Notes: generated by a model from the sequence alone, not told the origin. A stretch of DNA of 7,826 bases from JBKJUK01 sp046590705 (GCA_046590705.1 JBKJUK010000080.1:1-7826), one strand, 5' to 3'. Shown: positions 1 to 6,982, numbered from the stretch's first letter. Numbers and translations: made by a program.

Positions 1-54
1 AACATGGATCCGTACGAGGTGTGCGCGATCCTTCTTGAAACGATTTGCGGGTGA
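1..54 (+). CDS. Possible C-terminal end of an upstream gene (partial)
   Basis: Reading from base 1, frame 1 gives 17 codons ending in a TGA at 52-54 (last residues ...CAILLETICG). About 12 of the 17 codons end in G or C, somewhat better than the other forward frames, which also stop soon (frame 2 near 80-82, frame 3 near 36-38). This is too short to identify a family, and the window edge removes any start. It could equally be non-coding. The call rests only on codon bias and on the sequence becoming repetitive straight after the stop. Confidence 0.3.
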   Translation, partial: NMDPYEVCAILLETICG

Positions 55-65
55 GAAGCAGAAGC

Positions 66-270
66 GGGCCGGGGGCCGTTAGAGTCAGGCCGGGGCCGGG
101 GTCATAAGGCCGGAGTAGAAGCTGAAGAGCAGGCCGGAGGCCGGGGTCGGGGGGCCGGAGTAGAAGCGAAGGCGACAAGCAAAACTAATAAGGGCGACCC
201 GCGAGGTCGCCCTTTGTATTTGATGTTGCTTCGGCCTATACTCCGGCCCCCAGACCCCGGCCCCCGGCCG
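66..270. repeat. GC-rich direct and inverted repeat cluster around a stem-loop
   Basis: A unit of the form GGCCGG(A/G)GGCCGGGGTC, about 4 bases, then GGCCGGAGTAGAAGC occurs twice in tandem with a period of 44-45 bp (88-122 and 132-167). A degenerate partial copy precedes it (about 62-78). A third, inverted copy lies at about 236-270, just past the stop codon of the minus-strand gene. The copies face each other across the stem-loop at 191-213. No open reading frame explains them. They look like a small dispersed intergenic repeat family, but only a genome-wide count could show that. Confidence 0.7.
191..215 (-). terminator. Strong stem-loop, probable intrinsic terminator (possibly bidirectional)
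   Basis: A perfect 9-bp stem (AGGGCGACC at 191-199 with GGTCGCCCT at 205-213) closes a 5-base loop. On the minus strand it lies about 60 bases past the stop of the solute-binding protein gene and is followed by TATTAGTTTTG, a moderate U-rich tail. On the plus strand it is followed by TTTGTATTT, so it could also stop transcription arriving from the left. The stem is clear. The direction of termination is inferred. Confidence 0.72.
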
Positions 271-272
271 CC

Positions 273-1823
273 TCACTCCATCGTCATTTCCTGCATCGAA
301 AGCAGGAAGCCCGACGGATACATCTTGAAGCCCTTGATGTTCGACTTCATGATGGCCACGTTGTCGAGGTGATAAAGCGACAGGTAGGGCAGATCGACTG
401 CCAGTTTCTGCTGCACCTTGGTGTAGGACTCTTTCCGCTTGGCGCGATCGAAGGTCGAGCGTCCCTCCACGATCCACTGGTCAATCTGCGGGTCGATGTA
501 ATACCCGCGGTTCTGCCCCTCGGGCGGCACGCTGCTCGAGTGGAAGATCACGTTGTAGAAATCGGGATCGGCGACGCCGCGACGGCTCAGTGAGAAGAGC
601 TGGAAGTTGCCTTTCTGAATGTCTTCCAGAAACACTCCGAACTCGTTCGACTGAATCTCGACAGCAATGCCGACGTTCTTAAGCATCTGCTGGATGAACT
701 CGGCCTGCTGATTCGCCTCGGCGTCGGTTGAAGTCTTGTAGACCAGCTTGAAGCGCGGTTTGGGGCCGTTACCATCCGGATCTTTCAAGCCCGCTGCATC
801 GAGCAGCTGCTTCGCTTTGTCAGGGCTGAATTCGTAGGTTGGCAGTCCCTCCGCCCGGGCCCAGTGGCCGACCGGGAACATCGTGTCGGTGACTCGTCCA
901 TATCCGCGGCGCAGATCAGTGATGATGCGCTGCCGGTCGATGGCGTGCGCGATGGCCTGACGCACTTCGCGCTTCTTGAGGTTCGAGTCGCGCAGGTTGA
1001 AAGCGAGGTACTGATACGCAGCGCCAGGCTCACGCATGACAGTGAACTGAGGATCCTTGAGGAATGGCTCGATGCTGTCATAGGGGATGTTGTTGATTTC
1101 GAAGCCTGCACTCCCTCTACGCAGTTCCAGCACGCGAGTCGTGGCATCGGGGATGATGCGGGCAACGATCTTCTTGATCTTCGGCGCGCCGCCATGCCAT
1201 CCCTCGAACGCCTCCATCTCCACACGATCGTCAGCCTCGAAGCTCGTGACGCGGTACGGACCAGCGCCGATCGGAAGGGTACGCATCTTGTTCGTATCTG
1301 AACCCTCGGGGAGGATTCCGAGCGTGAGATTGTCGAAGATGCCAGCGCTCGGCTCTTTCAGCCGGATGATGAAAGTCTTGTCGTCCGGAGCCTCAAAGGA
1401 CGCCACGGTGGCGTAACCTGACTTCTTGGGAGTTGCGAAACTCTCGGCCATGAGAGAGTCGTAGGTGAACTTCACGTCGCGCGAGGTGAGGGGACGTCCG
1501 TCCTGAAACTTAACTCCCGGGCGCAGGTGGAAGATGATGGTCTTGTCGTCCGGAGTGTCCCACTTCTCGGCGAGGTCAGGCCCGACACTACCGTCGGGAG
1601 TCGTGCGAACCAGACCGCTGTAGATCATGTCGAAGATGCGGCCGGAGGCGTTGTCGTTGCCGACTCTTGAATCGAGATTGGTGGGACTGTCGGCAAATTC
1701 GATGACCAGAGCCTGATCCCCGCTGCTCTTGCCGGCTCCACTTTTCTTCTCCCCGCCAGAACAGGCGACCGTGAGGGTGAGCAGCAGAAGACCGCTGATC
1801 AGAGTGCCATTCATGCATTTCAT
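273..1823 (-). CDS. ABC transporter substrate-binding lipoprotein, family 5 (peptide/nickel/oligomer type)
   Basis: This encodes a 516-residue periplasmic solute receptor of the SBP_bac_5 (OppA/DppA-like) family, which delivers a ligand, usually an oligopeptide, to an ABC importer. The ATG at 1823 is chosen because AAGGAG lies 5 bases upstream (1829-1834) and it opens a lipoprotein signal: MKCMN, a hydrophobic core, then TVAC with Cys21 as probable lipidation site. Thr at -3 makes the lipobox slightly atypical. A Ser/Gly/Lys-rich linker follows. Family hallmarks in order are ADSPTNLD (about 44-51), GPDLAEKW (81-88), a segment with LRPGVKFQDGRPLTSRDV (100-117), IGAGPYRV (185-192) and the AFNLRDSNLKKREVRQAIAHAIDR region (274-297). 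Length suits the family. No permease or ATPase gene is visible, so it is an orphan within this window. The ligand cannot be told from sequence. An in-frame extension upstream to 1994 runs through the promoter region and was not used. Confidence 0.95.
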   Translation of the reverse strand: MKCMNGTLISGLLLLTLTVACSGGEKKSGAGKSSGDQALVIEFADSPTNLDSRVGNDNASGRIFDMIYSGLVRTTPDGSVGPDLAEKWDTPDDKTIIFHLRPGVKFQDGRPLTSRDVKFTYDSLMAESFATPKKSGYATVASFEAPDDKTFIIRLKEPSAGIFDNLTLGILPEGSDTNKMRTLPIGAGPYRVTSFEADDRVEMEAFEGWHGGAPKIKKIVARIIPDATTRVLELRRGSAGFEINNIPYDSIEPFLKDPQFTVMREPGAAYQYLAFNLRDSNLKKREVRQAIAHAIDRQRIITDLRRGYGRVTDTMFPVGHWARAEGLPTYEFSPDKAKQLLDAAGLKDPDGNGPKPRFKLVYKTSTDAEANQQAEFIQQMLKNVGIAVEIQSNEFGVFLEDIQKGNFQLFSLSRRGVADPDFYNVIFHSSSVPPEGQNRGYYIDPQIDQWIVEGRSTFDRAKRKESYTKVQQKLAVDLPYLSLYHLDNVAIMKSNIKGFKMYPSGFLLSMQEMTME

Positions 1824-1997
1824 CGTGACTCCTTGTCCCGCCGGAGCGGTTGGTTCTCCCTCAGCCTCTACAAGAGAAATGCCCGTTTGTTTCATTTGAC
1901 AAGTTTGGCGGAGTTTATAATCAACCACAGCAGGCCAGTTCAGCTTTCGGAACCGCACCTCAGCTCGAATTGCGATGCCTGCGATACACCTCACCTA
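1824..1997. promoter_or_regulatory. Divergent promoter region between the binding-protein gene and the operon
   Basis: The two genes are transcribed away from each other across 174 bp. On the plus strand a perfect TTGACA (1896-1901) and a perfect TATAAT (1916-1921) are present, but only 14 bp apart against the usual 16-18. They may be a weak or activator-dependent promoter, or coincidental. The -10 box would put the transcript start near 1928, leaving about a 70-base leader. On the minus strand the same AT-rich patch reads TATAAA (1914-1919) without a convincing -35. Overlapping divergent promoters are therefore plausible but not proven. Confidence 0.45.
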
Positions 1998-4139
1998 ATG
2001 AGAAAAATCTTCTTACTCGTCGCGCTGACATTTCTGACTACTCTGCCAGGTGTCTCCAGCGAAACTGCCCGGCCCCAGGTCATCGTCCTGGGCTTCGACG
2101 GTGTCGACGCTCGATACACCGAGAAGTGGATGAATGAGGGCAAGCTGCCCAATCTGGCCCGGCTCCGGAGTCAGGGAACGTTCCGACCGCTGCGACCGAC
2201 ACTTCCCGCGCAGACCCCGGTCTCCTGGTCGACTTTCGCCACTGGAATTGATCCCGGCAGAACGGGGATCTTCGATTTTCTCAGACGTGATCCCGAGACC
2301 TACCTTCCTGTTTTCGCCGCATTCGATGAAGTCACTACACCGATCCTGTTAGGTCGGAACAATCGCTACCTCGCGGCGGCAGTCGTGCTGGCACTTCTCT
2401 TTGCGATCTCCCTGACAGTGCTGGTTCTGTTGAAGGCGGGGAAACTGATTCGATTCGGCGTTGCAGCCCTGGTAGCCGTCGTCGGCGCCGCGGCCGCTTT
2501 CGTGGCAGTCGATCAGCTGATTCCCGATTCCAGACCCGGCGTGGTCAATCGGCGTCAGGGCGAACCGATGTGGGAAGTAGCCGCGAAAGCGGGAAAGAAA
2601 GCGCGGGTGGTGCATGTTCCGGTCACATTTCCTGCTACCGACTTTGATGGTGGACACCTTTTGGCGGGCCTCGGGGTTCCCGATATCTCCGCGAGGGTGG
2701 GCAAGCCCTTCTACTTCACGTCTGAACTCGATTTCGGAAAAGGCAAGTCCAACGAATTTTCAATCGAAGTCGTGCAGTTGATCGACAACCGCGGCGTGAT
2801 TCCGACCTCGGTGGTGGGACCCCCTAACAAACTGTTCAAGGATCCTCCCTACATCGCGCAGCCGATGACGCTGACGGTGCCGGAAGATCGCTCACACCTC
2901 GAAATTCAGATTGGTGCGCAACGTTTCACCCTGAAGCCGGGTCAGTGGAGCTCGTGGGTCGATTTTGATTTCAAATTCAATCCGCTGATCAACGTTCGTG
3001 GAATCAGTCGTTTTTATCTTCGAGAACTCACTCCCGAGATCAAACTCTACCTTTCACCAATCAACTTCGACCCGCGCAAACTGCCGCCCGGCTTCAAGAT
3101 TTCCGCACCGACATCCTGGGCCGGCGAGCTCGCAGAGAAACATGGCCGCTACAAGACTCTCGGATGGGCCATTGATTCGTGGGCGATTTCCGAGGGGTTT
3201 GCCGACGAGCAGATGTTCTGGGACGACATGACCTGGACGGTGAAACAGTACCGCGGCATGTTCCACGAGTTTCTCCGCAGCGACGACGACCTCTTCATTC
3301 AATGTTTCGAGTTCCCGGATCGTGTAGGGCACGTACTCTGGCGTCTTGTCGATCCGGCCCACCCGGCCTATGACGCTGCGCTGGCGGCGAAGTGGGGCGG
3401 CGGTCTTTTGAAGGCGTATCAGCTCATGGATGACATCGTTGGAGAAGCGATGGCCGCCGCCGAGAAGAAGAACGCCGCGCTGATCGTGATGTCTGACCAC
3501 GGCTTCGCGAGTTTTCGGAAGTCGGTCAACTACAACACCTGGCTGGTGCAGAACGGTTATCTGTCGCTCAAGGCGGGAGTAGAAGTGAAGGACCGCAATC
3601 TGGAGCTGCTTTTCGATCAAGGACAGTTCTGGGAGAACGTCGACTGGTCGAAATCGCGCGCCTACGCGGTCGGCCTCGGAGATCTCTACATCAATGTCCG
3701 TGGTCGCGAGAAGTTCGGGACGGTTGCGCCGGGTGCCGAGTACGACGCGCTCAAGCTGGAACTGAAGCAGAAGCTCGAGCAACTGGTCGATCCGGAAACG
3801 GGGGCCCGGCCGATCTCGAGGGTCATCCCGCGCGAAGAAGCCTACAAAGTCTTTGATCCGAACCTGGTTCCTGATTTATTCATCACCAACACCGACGGCT
3901 ACCGTGTTTCCTGGCAGACCTCGCTGGGTGGGATCCCGAAGGAGTTGTTCGAGGTGAACAAAAAGGTATGGAGCGGCGATCATTGCTCGGTCGATCCCGA
4001 AATCGTGAAGGGGATTTTCTTCTATAATCGGCGTCTTGCCTCGCAGCGGGCTCCATACATCGCTGATATCTATCCGACCGTGCTCGATCTCCTCTCGCTG
4101 AAGGCGCCCTACGCGCTGGACGGAGTTGCGCTCAAGTAA
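1998..4139 (+). CDS. Exported AlkP-superfamily phosphohydrolase/phosphodiesterase (COG3379-like) with internal membrane hairpin
   Basis: This encodes a 713-residue metal-dependent hydrolase of the alkaline phosphatase/nucleotide pyrophosphatase fold, most like the predicted phosphohydrolases/phosphomutases of COG3379. An N-terminal signal sequence (1-21) leads to the two-metal site: Asp34 in GFDGVD, candidate nucleophile Thr73 in AQTPVSWSTFATG, Asp441 and His445 in EFPDRVGH, Asp500 and His501 in MSDHG, and His662 in GDH. All expected ligands are present, so the enzyme is probably active. The substrate is unknown. Unusually, two transmembrane helices (about 123-146 and 151-175) joined by the basic loop KAGKLIR interrupt the domain between the nucleophile region and GEPMWEVAAKAGKKARVVHVPVTFP. 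With export and the positive-inside rule, this places the catalytic part outside the inner membrane. The start is the first Met giving a signal peptide; no clear Shine-Dalgarno precedes it. It is probably the first gene of a three-gene operon. Confidence 0.9.
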   Translation: MRKIFLLVALTFLTTLPGVSSETARPQVIVLGFDGVDARYTEKWMNEGKLPNLARLRSQGTFRPLRPTLPAQTPVSWSTFATGIDPGRTGIFDFLRRDPETYLPVFAAFDEVTTPILLGRNNRYLAAAVVLALLFAISLTVLVLLKAGKLIRFGVAALVAVVGAAAAFVAVDQLIPDSRPGVVNRRQGEPMWEVAAKAGKKARVVHVPVTFPATDFDGGHLLAGLGVPDISARVGKPFYFTSELDFGKGKSNEFSIEVVQLIDNRGVIPTSVVGPPNKLFKDPPYIAQPMTLTVPEDRSHLEIQIGAQRFTLKPGQWSSWVDFDFKFNPLINVRGISRFYLRELTPEIKLYLSPINFDPRKLPPGFKISAPTSWAGELAEKHGRYKTLGWAIDSWAISEGFADEQMFWDDMTWTVKQYRGMFHEFLRSDDDLFIQCFEFPDRVGHVLWRLVDPAHPAYDAALAAKWGGGLLKAYQLMDDIVGEAMAAAEKKNAALIVMSDHGFASFRKSVNYNTWLVQNGYLSLKAGVEVKDRNLELLFDQGQFWENVDWSKSRAYAVGLGDLYINVRGREKFGTVAPGAEYDALKLELKQKLEQLVDPETGARPISRVIPREEAYKVFDPNLVPDLFITNTDGYRVSWQTSLGGIPKELFEVNKKVWSGDHCSVDPEIVKGIFFYNRRLASQRAPYIADIYPTVLDLLSLKAPYALDGVALK

Positions 4140-4175
4140 AATCAATCGGAATCGAGCGGGGCGTAACGCTGCTCA

Positions 4176-5474
4176 ATGCGTTTCGATCTCCCGATCATCA
4201 TCAATGCGCTTCCATTTGAAGTGCCGTTTCAAGGGAATCAATTGGATTACAAAGCCTTACTGACAGACGTCGAGAAAACCATCGCCTCAATGCAGACCTC
4301 GGACTCCACGAGTTCGACCATCACCAGTGTCGCCGCGGCCATCACCGGAAACTTTCGGGAAGAACTGGGGATCACCGGAGGAAGAGTCTACGAGTGCCGG
4401 GACGAGACCTACGAGCTGGTGGCGCGCTTCGGAAAGTCCAGCGAAGGCGAACTCGGAATTCATATTCCAAGCGATTACAAGCCGATCGAACTGACCATTG
4501 AGAACGGCGCTGTGGTGATGGAGCCGAACGACCCGGGAGTGGATCCGGTCCTGGAAGGCAAACTCGGCGCAAGCCGCTTCGCCGCCATCTCGGTTGGCGA
4601 TGACAACTACATCCTCAGCTTCAGCGTGGCCAGCGGCAGCAGTCGCGAAGACATTCTGTTCTCACTGAACCTCATTCGCTACGTGATCAACCAGAAGCTT
4701 CGCGCGGAACGGTACGAGTCGCTGATCGCCGAGGCCCAGCGGATCCAGCAGTCGATCCTGCCGCAGCGGGTGCCGGTGTATCCGGGATTCGAGATTTCCG
4801 GAAAGACTGTCCCTGCGGAGATGGTCAGCGGCGACTTCTACGATTACATACCCATCACCGACAGTATTCTGGGACTGGCCATCGCAGATGGATCTGGTCA
4901 CGGTCTTCCGGCGGCGTTGGTCGTACGCGATATTTACATGGGTCTGCGTATGGGCGTCGATCGTGATTTCAAAATGGTTCGGACGATGCAGAAACTGAAT
5001 CACATCATCCATCGCAGTCGCCTCACCACCAAGTTCGTGTCGTTGTTCTACGGTGAGCTCGAAGCCAGTGGAATGCTGATTTACACCAACGCCGGCCACA
5101 ATCCACCATTCCTCCTGAAGAAGAACACCTTCGAGCTGCTGCGTCACGGCGGTACAGTGTTAGGGCCAACCCCTGACGCCACGTACAATCGCGGCTACGC
5201 CAACGTTGAGCCGGGCGATATTCTCTGCCTCTACACCGACGGCATCGTCGAGGCACACGATAAACAGGACCGCGAATTCAGTCTGGAGCGATTGCAGAAG
5301 ATCGTGAAGAGCAATCGCGACCTGCCCGCCAGCGAAATCGTGAAGGAAGTCCTGGCCAAGGTGGCCAAGTGGGGCCGTGAGGGTGAGGATGATCGAACTG
5401 TGGTGATCGTGAAAGCGACCGGTCCGGCTGACAGTACGAGCACTGCGCTGCCGGTAGCGTCCGCAAGGGCTTAA
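4176..5474 (+). CDS. GAF-like sensor plus PP2C-type serine/threonine phosphatase (SpoIIE/RsbU family)
   Basis: This encodes a 432-residue soluble protein with no membrane segments, so probably cytoplasmic. Residues about 25-175 form an N-terminal domain that looks GAF-like (helix TSVAAAITGNFREELGI, then strands), although its ligand and family are uncertain. A helical linker (165-198, ending AQRIQQSILPQ) is typical of the join to RsbU-type phosphatases. The SpoIIE/PP2C domain (about 200-415) carries VSGDFYDY with Asp220, ADGSGHG with Asp238, TNAGHNPP (304-311), LYTDG with Asp355, and EDDRT with Asp405/Asp406, so the metal-binding acidic residues are intact. Relatives dephosphorylate anti-anti-sigma proteins in partner-switching circuits. 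No STAS-domain or anti-sigma kinase gene is seen here, so the partner is unknown. It starts 36 bp after the previous gene with only a weak GGGG-like ribosome site and is probably co-transcribed. The last 20 residues are a low-complexity Ser/Thr/Ala tail. Confidence 0.93.
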   Translation: MRFDLPIIINALPFEVPFQGNQLDYKALLTDVEKTIASMQTSDSTSSTITSVAAAITGNFREELGITGGRVYECRDETYELVARFGKSSEGELGIHIPSDYKPIELTIENGAVVMEPNDPGVDPVLEGKLGASRFAAISVGDDNYILSFSVASGSSREDILFSLNLIRYVINQKLRAERYESLIAEAQRIQQSILPQRVPVYPGFEISGKTVPAEMVSGDFYDYIPITDSILGLAIADGSGHGLPAALVVRDIYMGLRMGVDRDFKMVRTMQKLNHIIHRSRLTTKFVSLFYGELEASGMLIYTNAGHNPPFLLKKNTFELLRHGGTVLGPTPDATYNRGYANVEPGDILCLYTDGIVEAHDKQDREFSLERLQKIVKSNRDLPASEIVKEVLAKVAKWGREGEDDRTVVIVKATGPADSTSTALPVASARA

Positions 5475-5507
5475 TCGAAGTGGGCAGGCTTCAGATAGAA
5501 GGGAGAC

Positions 5508-6359
5508 ATGCCTGACGTTCTTTGCATCAACGGGCGTTTCACTACAACCGATGAGAAAGTGATCGGAGTCGAAGACCGCGGCTTTCAGTTCGGCGACGCG
5601 ATTTACGAGGTGCTGAAGTTCCGGCAACATCGCCCGATCTTCGTGACGGCACACTTCGAACGGATGGCCCTGAATCTGGCGGAACTCGAAATCGACAGCC
5701 CCTGGAGCGTGCAGGATTTTGGTCATATCTGCGCCGAGATGCTCGAGCGAACAACCTTTGAGTCTGGCCTCATCTATATTCAGATTTCACGTGGTGAGAG
5801 TGAGCGCGCGCACTTCTACCCCGAGAACCTCACGCCCACGGTGGTGGCCTACACCCGCTCCTTCGAATTTCCTGATGAGCTGAAGAAAGAGAGGGGAGTG
5901 CGGTTGTCGAGCATGGACGATCAGCGCTGGAAGCTCTCGCACATCAAGTCCGTAAACCTGCTGGCCAACGCAAGGGCCAAGAAAGCAGCACAGCGAGCAG
6001 GTGCCGATGAGGCTCTGCTGCTTCGCGGGACCGACGTGATTGAAGGAGCAAGTTCCAGCTTCTTCGCGGTGTCAGGGCAAACGCTGATCACGCATCCTGC
6101 TGACCTTTCGCTGCTGCCAGGGACTGTCAGGGACAAAGTACTCGCTCTGGCCAGATCAGCGGCGATCATGGTGGTGGAGCGACCGCTAAGCGATCATGAG
6201 CTCGACTCTATCGACGAAGCCTTCATCACCAGCACCACCCAGGGAGTCATGCCTGTGAGTCACATCGACGGCCGGATGGTGGGAAGCGGGAGACGGGGAG
6301 AGTTGACCACACGCCTCCAGAAACTCTACGACGCGCTGGAGCTCGCCGAGATCACGTGA
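5508..6359 (+). CDS. Class IV PLP aminotransferase, D-amino-acid aminotransferase-like
   Basis: This encodes a 283-residue enzyme matching the length and motif order of bacterial D-alanine/D-amino-acid aminotransferase, which interconverts D-amino acids and 2-oxo acids and can supply D-glutamate or D-alanine for peptidoglycan. Visible signatures are EDRGFQFGDAIYEV with Tyr33; SRGESERAHFYPEN, whose Arg100 and His102 correspond to the carboxylate-trap residues of the Bacillus enzyme; HIKSVNLL with PLP-binding Lys147; VIEGASSSFF with Glu179; LPGTVRD; and TSTTQGVMPV. The RGxxxRAHxYPEN signature favours D-amino-acid over branched-chain aminotransferase or aminodeoxychorismate lyase, which remain alternatives. 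The start has a good ribosome site, AGAAGG/GGGAG, just upstream. It lies 33 bp after the phosphatase gene and probably ends the operon. It is cytoplasmic by composition. The gene name dat or daaA is not assigned because specificity is unproven. Confidence 0.92.
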   Translation: MPDVLCINGRFTTTDEKVIGVEDRGFQFGDAIYEVLKFRQHRPIFVTAHFERMALNLAELEIDSPWSVQDFGHICAEMLERTTFESGLIYIQISRGESERAHFYPENLTPTVVAYTRSFEFPDELKKERGVRLSSMDDQRWKLSHIKSVNLLANARAKKAAQRAGADEALLLRGTDVIEGASSSFFAVSGQTLITHPADLSLLPGTVRDKVLALARSAAIMVVERPLSDHELDSIDEAFITSTTQGVMPVSHIDGRMVGSGRRGELTTRLQKLYDALELAEIT

Positions 6360-6389
6360 CACAACTCCGTCCCGGACCAAGTGAGCGAT

Positions 6390-6618
6390 GTCATCGCGAG
6401 CAGGGGCGTGAGTGCGGGTGGGCGAGTGATCTCGCGCGCTGCGTACGATGTGCATTCGTCCCGACGGCGTCATTCCGAAGAAGCGCGCCGTGCTCGGTAT
6501 CTAACGCAGAGAGGGCTGCGACTGAGGAATCTACGCACAAGGTTCGCGCGCAACATTTACAGCGCAGGCCCTGTGCGTAGATTCCTCGCGCTCACCCATC
6601 GCGCCGCTTCCAATGAAC
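6390..6618. repeat. Degenerate GTCAT-type repeat array with inverted copy
   Basis: Forward copies start GTCATCGCGAGC (6390-6401) with GCGAGTGATCTCGCGC (6422-6437), and GTCATTCCGAAG (6469-6480) with CGGTATCTAACGC (6495-6507). A further partial copy ends GAGGAATCTACGCACA (6524-6539). An inverted copy runs from TGTGCGTAGATTCCTC (6572-6587) to CTTCCAATGAAC (6607-6618), whose complement reads GTTCATTGGAAG. The shared order is GTCAT, a GC-rich middle, then (G)GAATCTACGCAC. A further inverted relative lies at 7094-7126 (complement begins GTCATGCCGAGC). This resembles dispersed intergenic palindromic repeats of environmental bacteria, from memory only. Confidence 0.6.
6524..6587. repeat. 16-bp perfect inverted repeat with 32-base loop
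   Basis: GAGGAATCTACGCACA at 6524-6539 is the exact reverse complement of 6572-6587. With one bulged A, two further G:C pairs extend the stem. Inside the loop, GCGC blocks on either side of AACATTTACA can pair again, so the transcript could form a long hairpin. No T-run follows, so a terminator role is unlikely although it may protect the 3' end of the operon transcript. It is best read as the junction of two head-to-head repeat copies. Confidence 0.85.
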
Positions 6619-6679
6619 GGGTTTCTGATGATCGTTGCGAGGGCTGCCTTTGAGGGCCGGAGGTCCGGCATCGAAGTAG

Positions 6680-6699
6680 CCAAGGCCGTGAGGCCTTGG
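6680..6699 (+). repeat. Hairpin 2, arm A (REP-like, preceded by GTAG)
   Basis: A perfect 8-bp stem, CCAAGGCC paired with GGCCTTGG, closes a GTGA tetraloop. GTAG stands immediately before it. In RAYT-associated REP elements such a tetranucleotide plus hairpin is the recognition unit; whether that applies here is inference. Confidence 0.75.
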
Positions 6700-6824
6700 G
6701 GTCTCGAATCGTAACGACGATGATTCCGAGCCCCGAAGGGGCGGCATCGCGACTTCCGTGTAAGCTCGTCTGTGCTGTGATGTTCAGCAGATCATCGCGC
6801 AGAGATTCTTCAATTAAGTGAGTC

Positions 6825-6842
6825 GCTGTTCTCGAGAACAGC
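6825..6842. repeat. 18-bp perfect palindrome at the centre of the inverted element
   Basis: GCTGTTCTCGAGAACAGC reads the same on both strands. Its centre (6833.5) coincides within one base with the symmetry axis of the 22-bp arms (6834). It may be the fold point of a head-to-head duplication or a protein-binding site. The GTTC-TCGA-GAAC order is opposite to the GAAC-N4-GTTC SOS box, so a LexA site is not claimed. Confidence 0.8.
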
Positions 6843-6962
6843 TGAAGCGAATTCGTCGAGAACTATTCGCCAACCTGAGTGGTCGGATTACAGCGACGGG
6901 GCAGTTGAACGGAAGTCGCGATGCCGCCCCCTGGGGGCTCTGAATTCGTGGCGATGCGCGGT

Positions 6963-6982
6963 CCACGGCCTCACGGCCGTGG
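6963..6982 (-). repeat. Hairpin 2, arm B (REP-like)
   Basis: A perfect 8-bp stem, CCACGGCC paired with GGCCGTGG, closes a TCAC loop, the complement of the GTGA loop in arm A. One stem pair differs from arm A (A:T there, C:G here) with both sides changed. Confidence 0.75.

Noticed and set aside
85..477. Minus-strand 130-residue frame across the GC-rich repeats
   Set aside because: It overlaps the 3' end of the solute-binding protein gene in another frame, and its tail is a translation of the tandem repeat.
1824..1994. N-terminal extension of the solute-binding protein to an upstream ATG at 1994
   Set aside because: It would place 57 residues before an evident lipoprotein signal, overlap the divergent promoter, and ignore the good AAGGAG site before 1823.
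1833..1997. N-terminal extension of the phosphohydrolase to an ATG at 1833
   Set aside because: The added 55 residues run through the divergent promoter and would bury the signal peptide that begins at 1998.
3054..3782. Long 242-residue antisense frame inside the phosphohydrolase gene
   Set aside because: Shadow of a well-supported gene on the other strand; no recognisable domain.
6356..6653. Overlapping small plus-strand frames after the aminotransferase
   Set aside because: Arg/Ser-rich translations of palindromic repeats in two frames at once; they pass through the 16-bp perfect stem and look non-coding.
6825..6842. LexA/SOS box reading of the central palindrome
   Set aside because: The half-sites are in the opposite order to GAAC-N4-GTTC, there is no adjacent promoter, and the position fits the symmetry axis of a repeat element.
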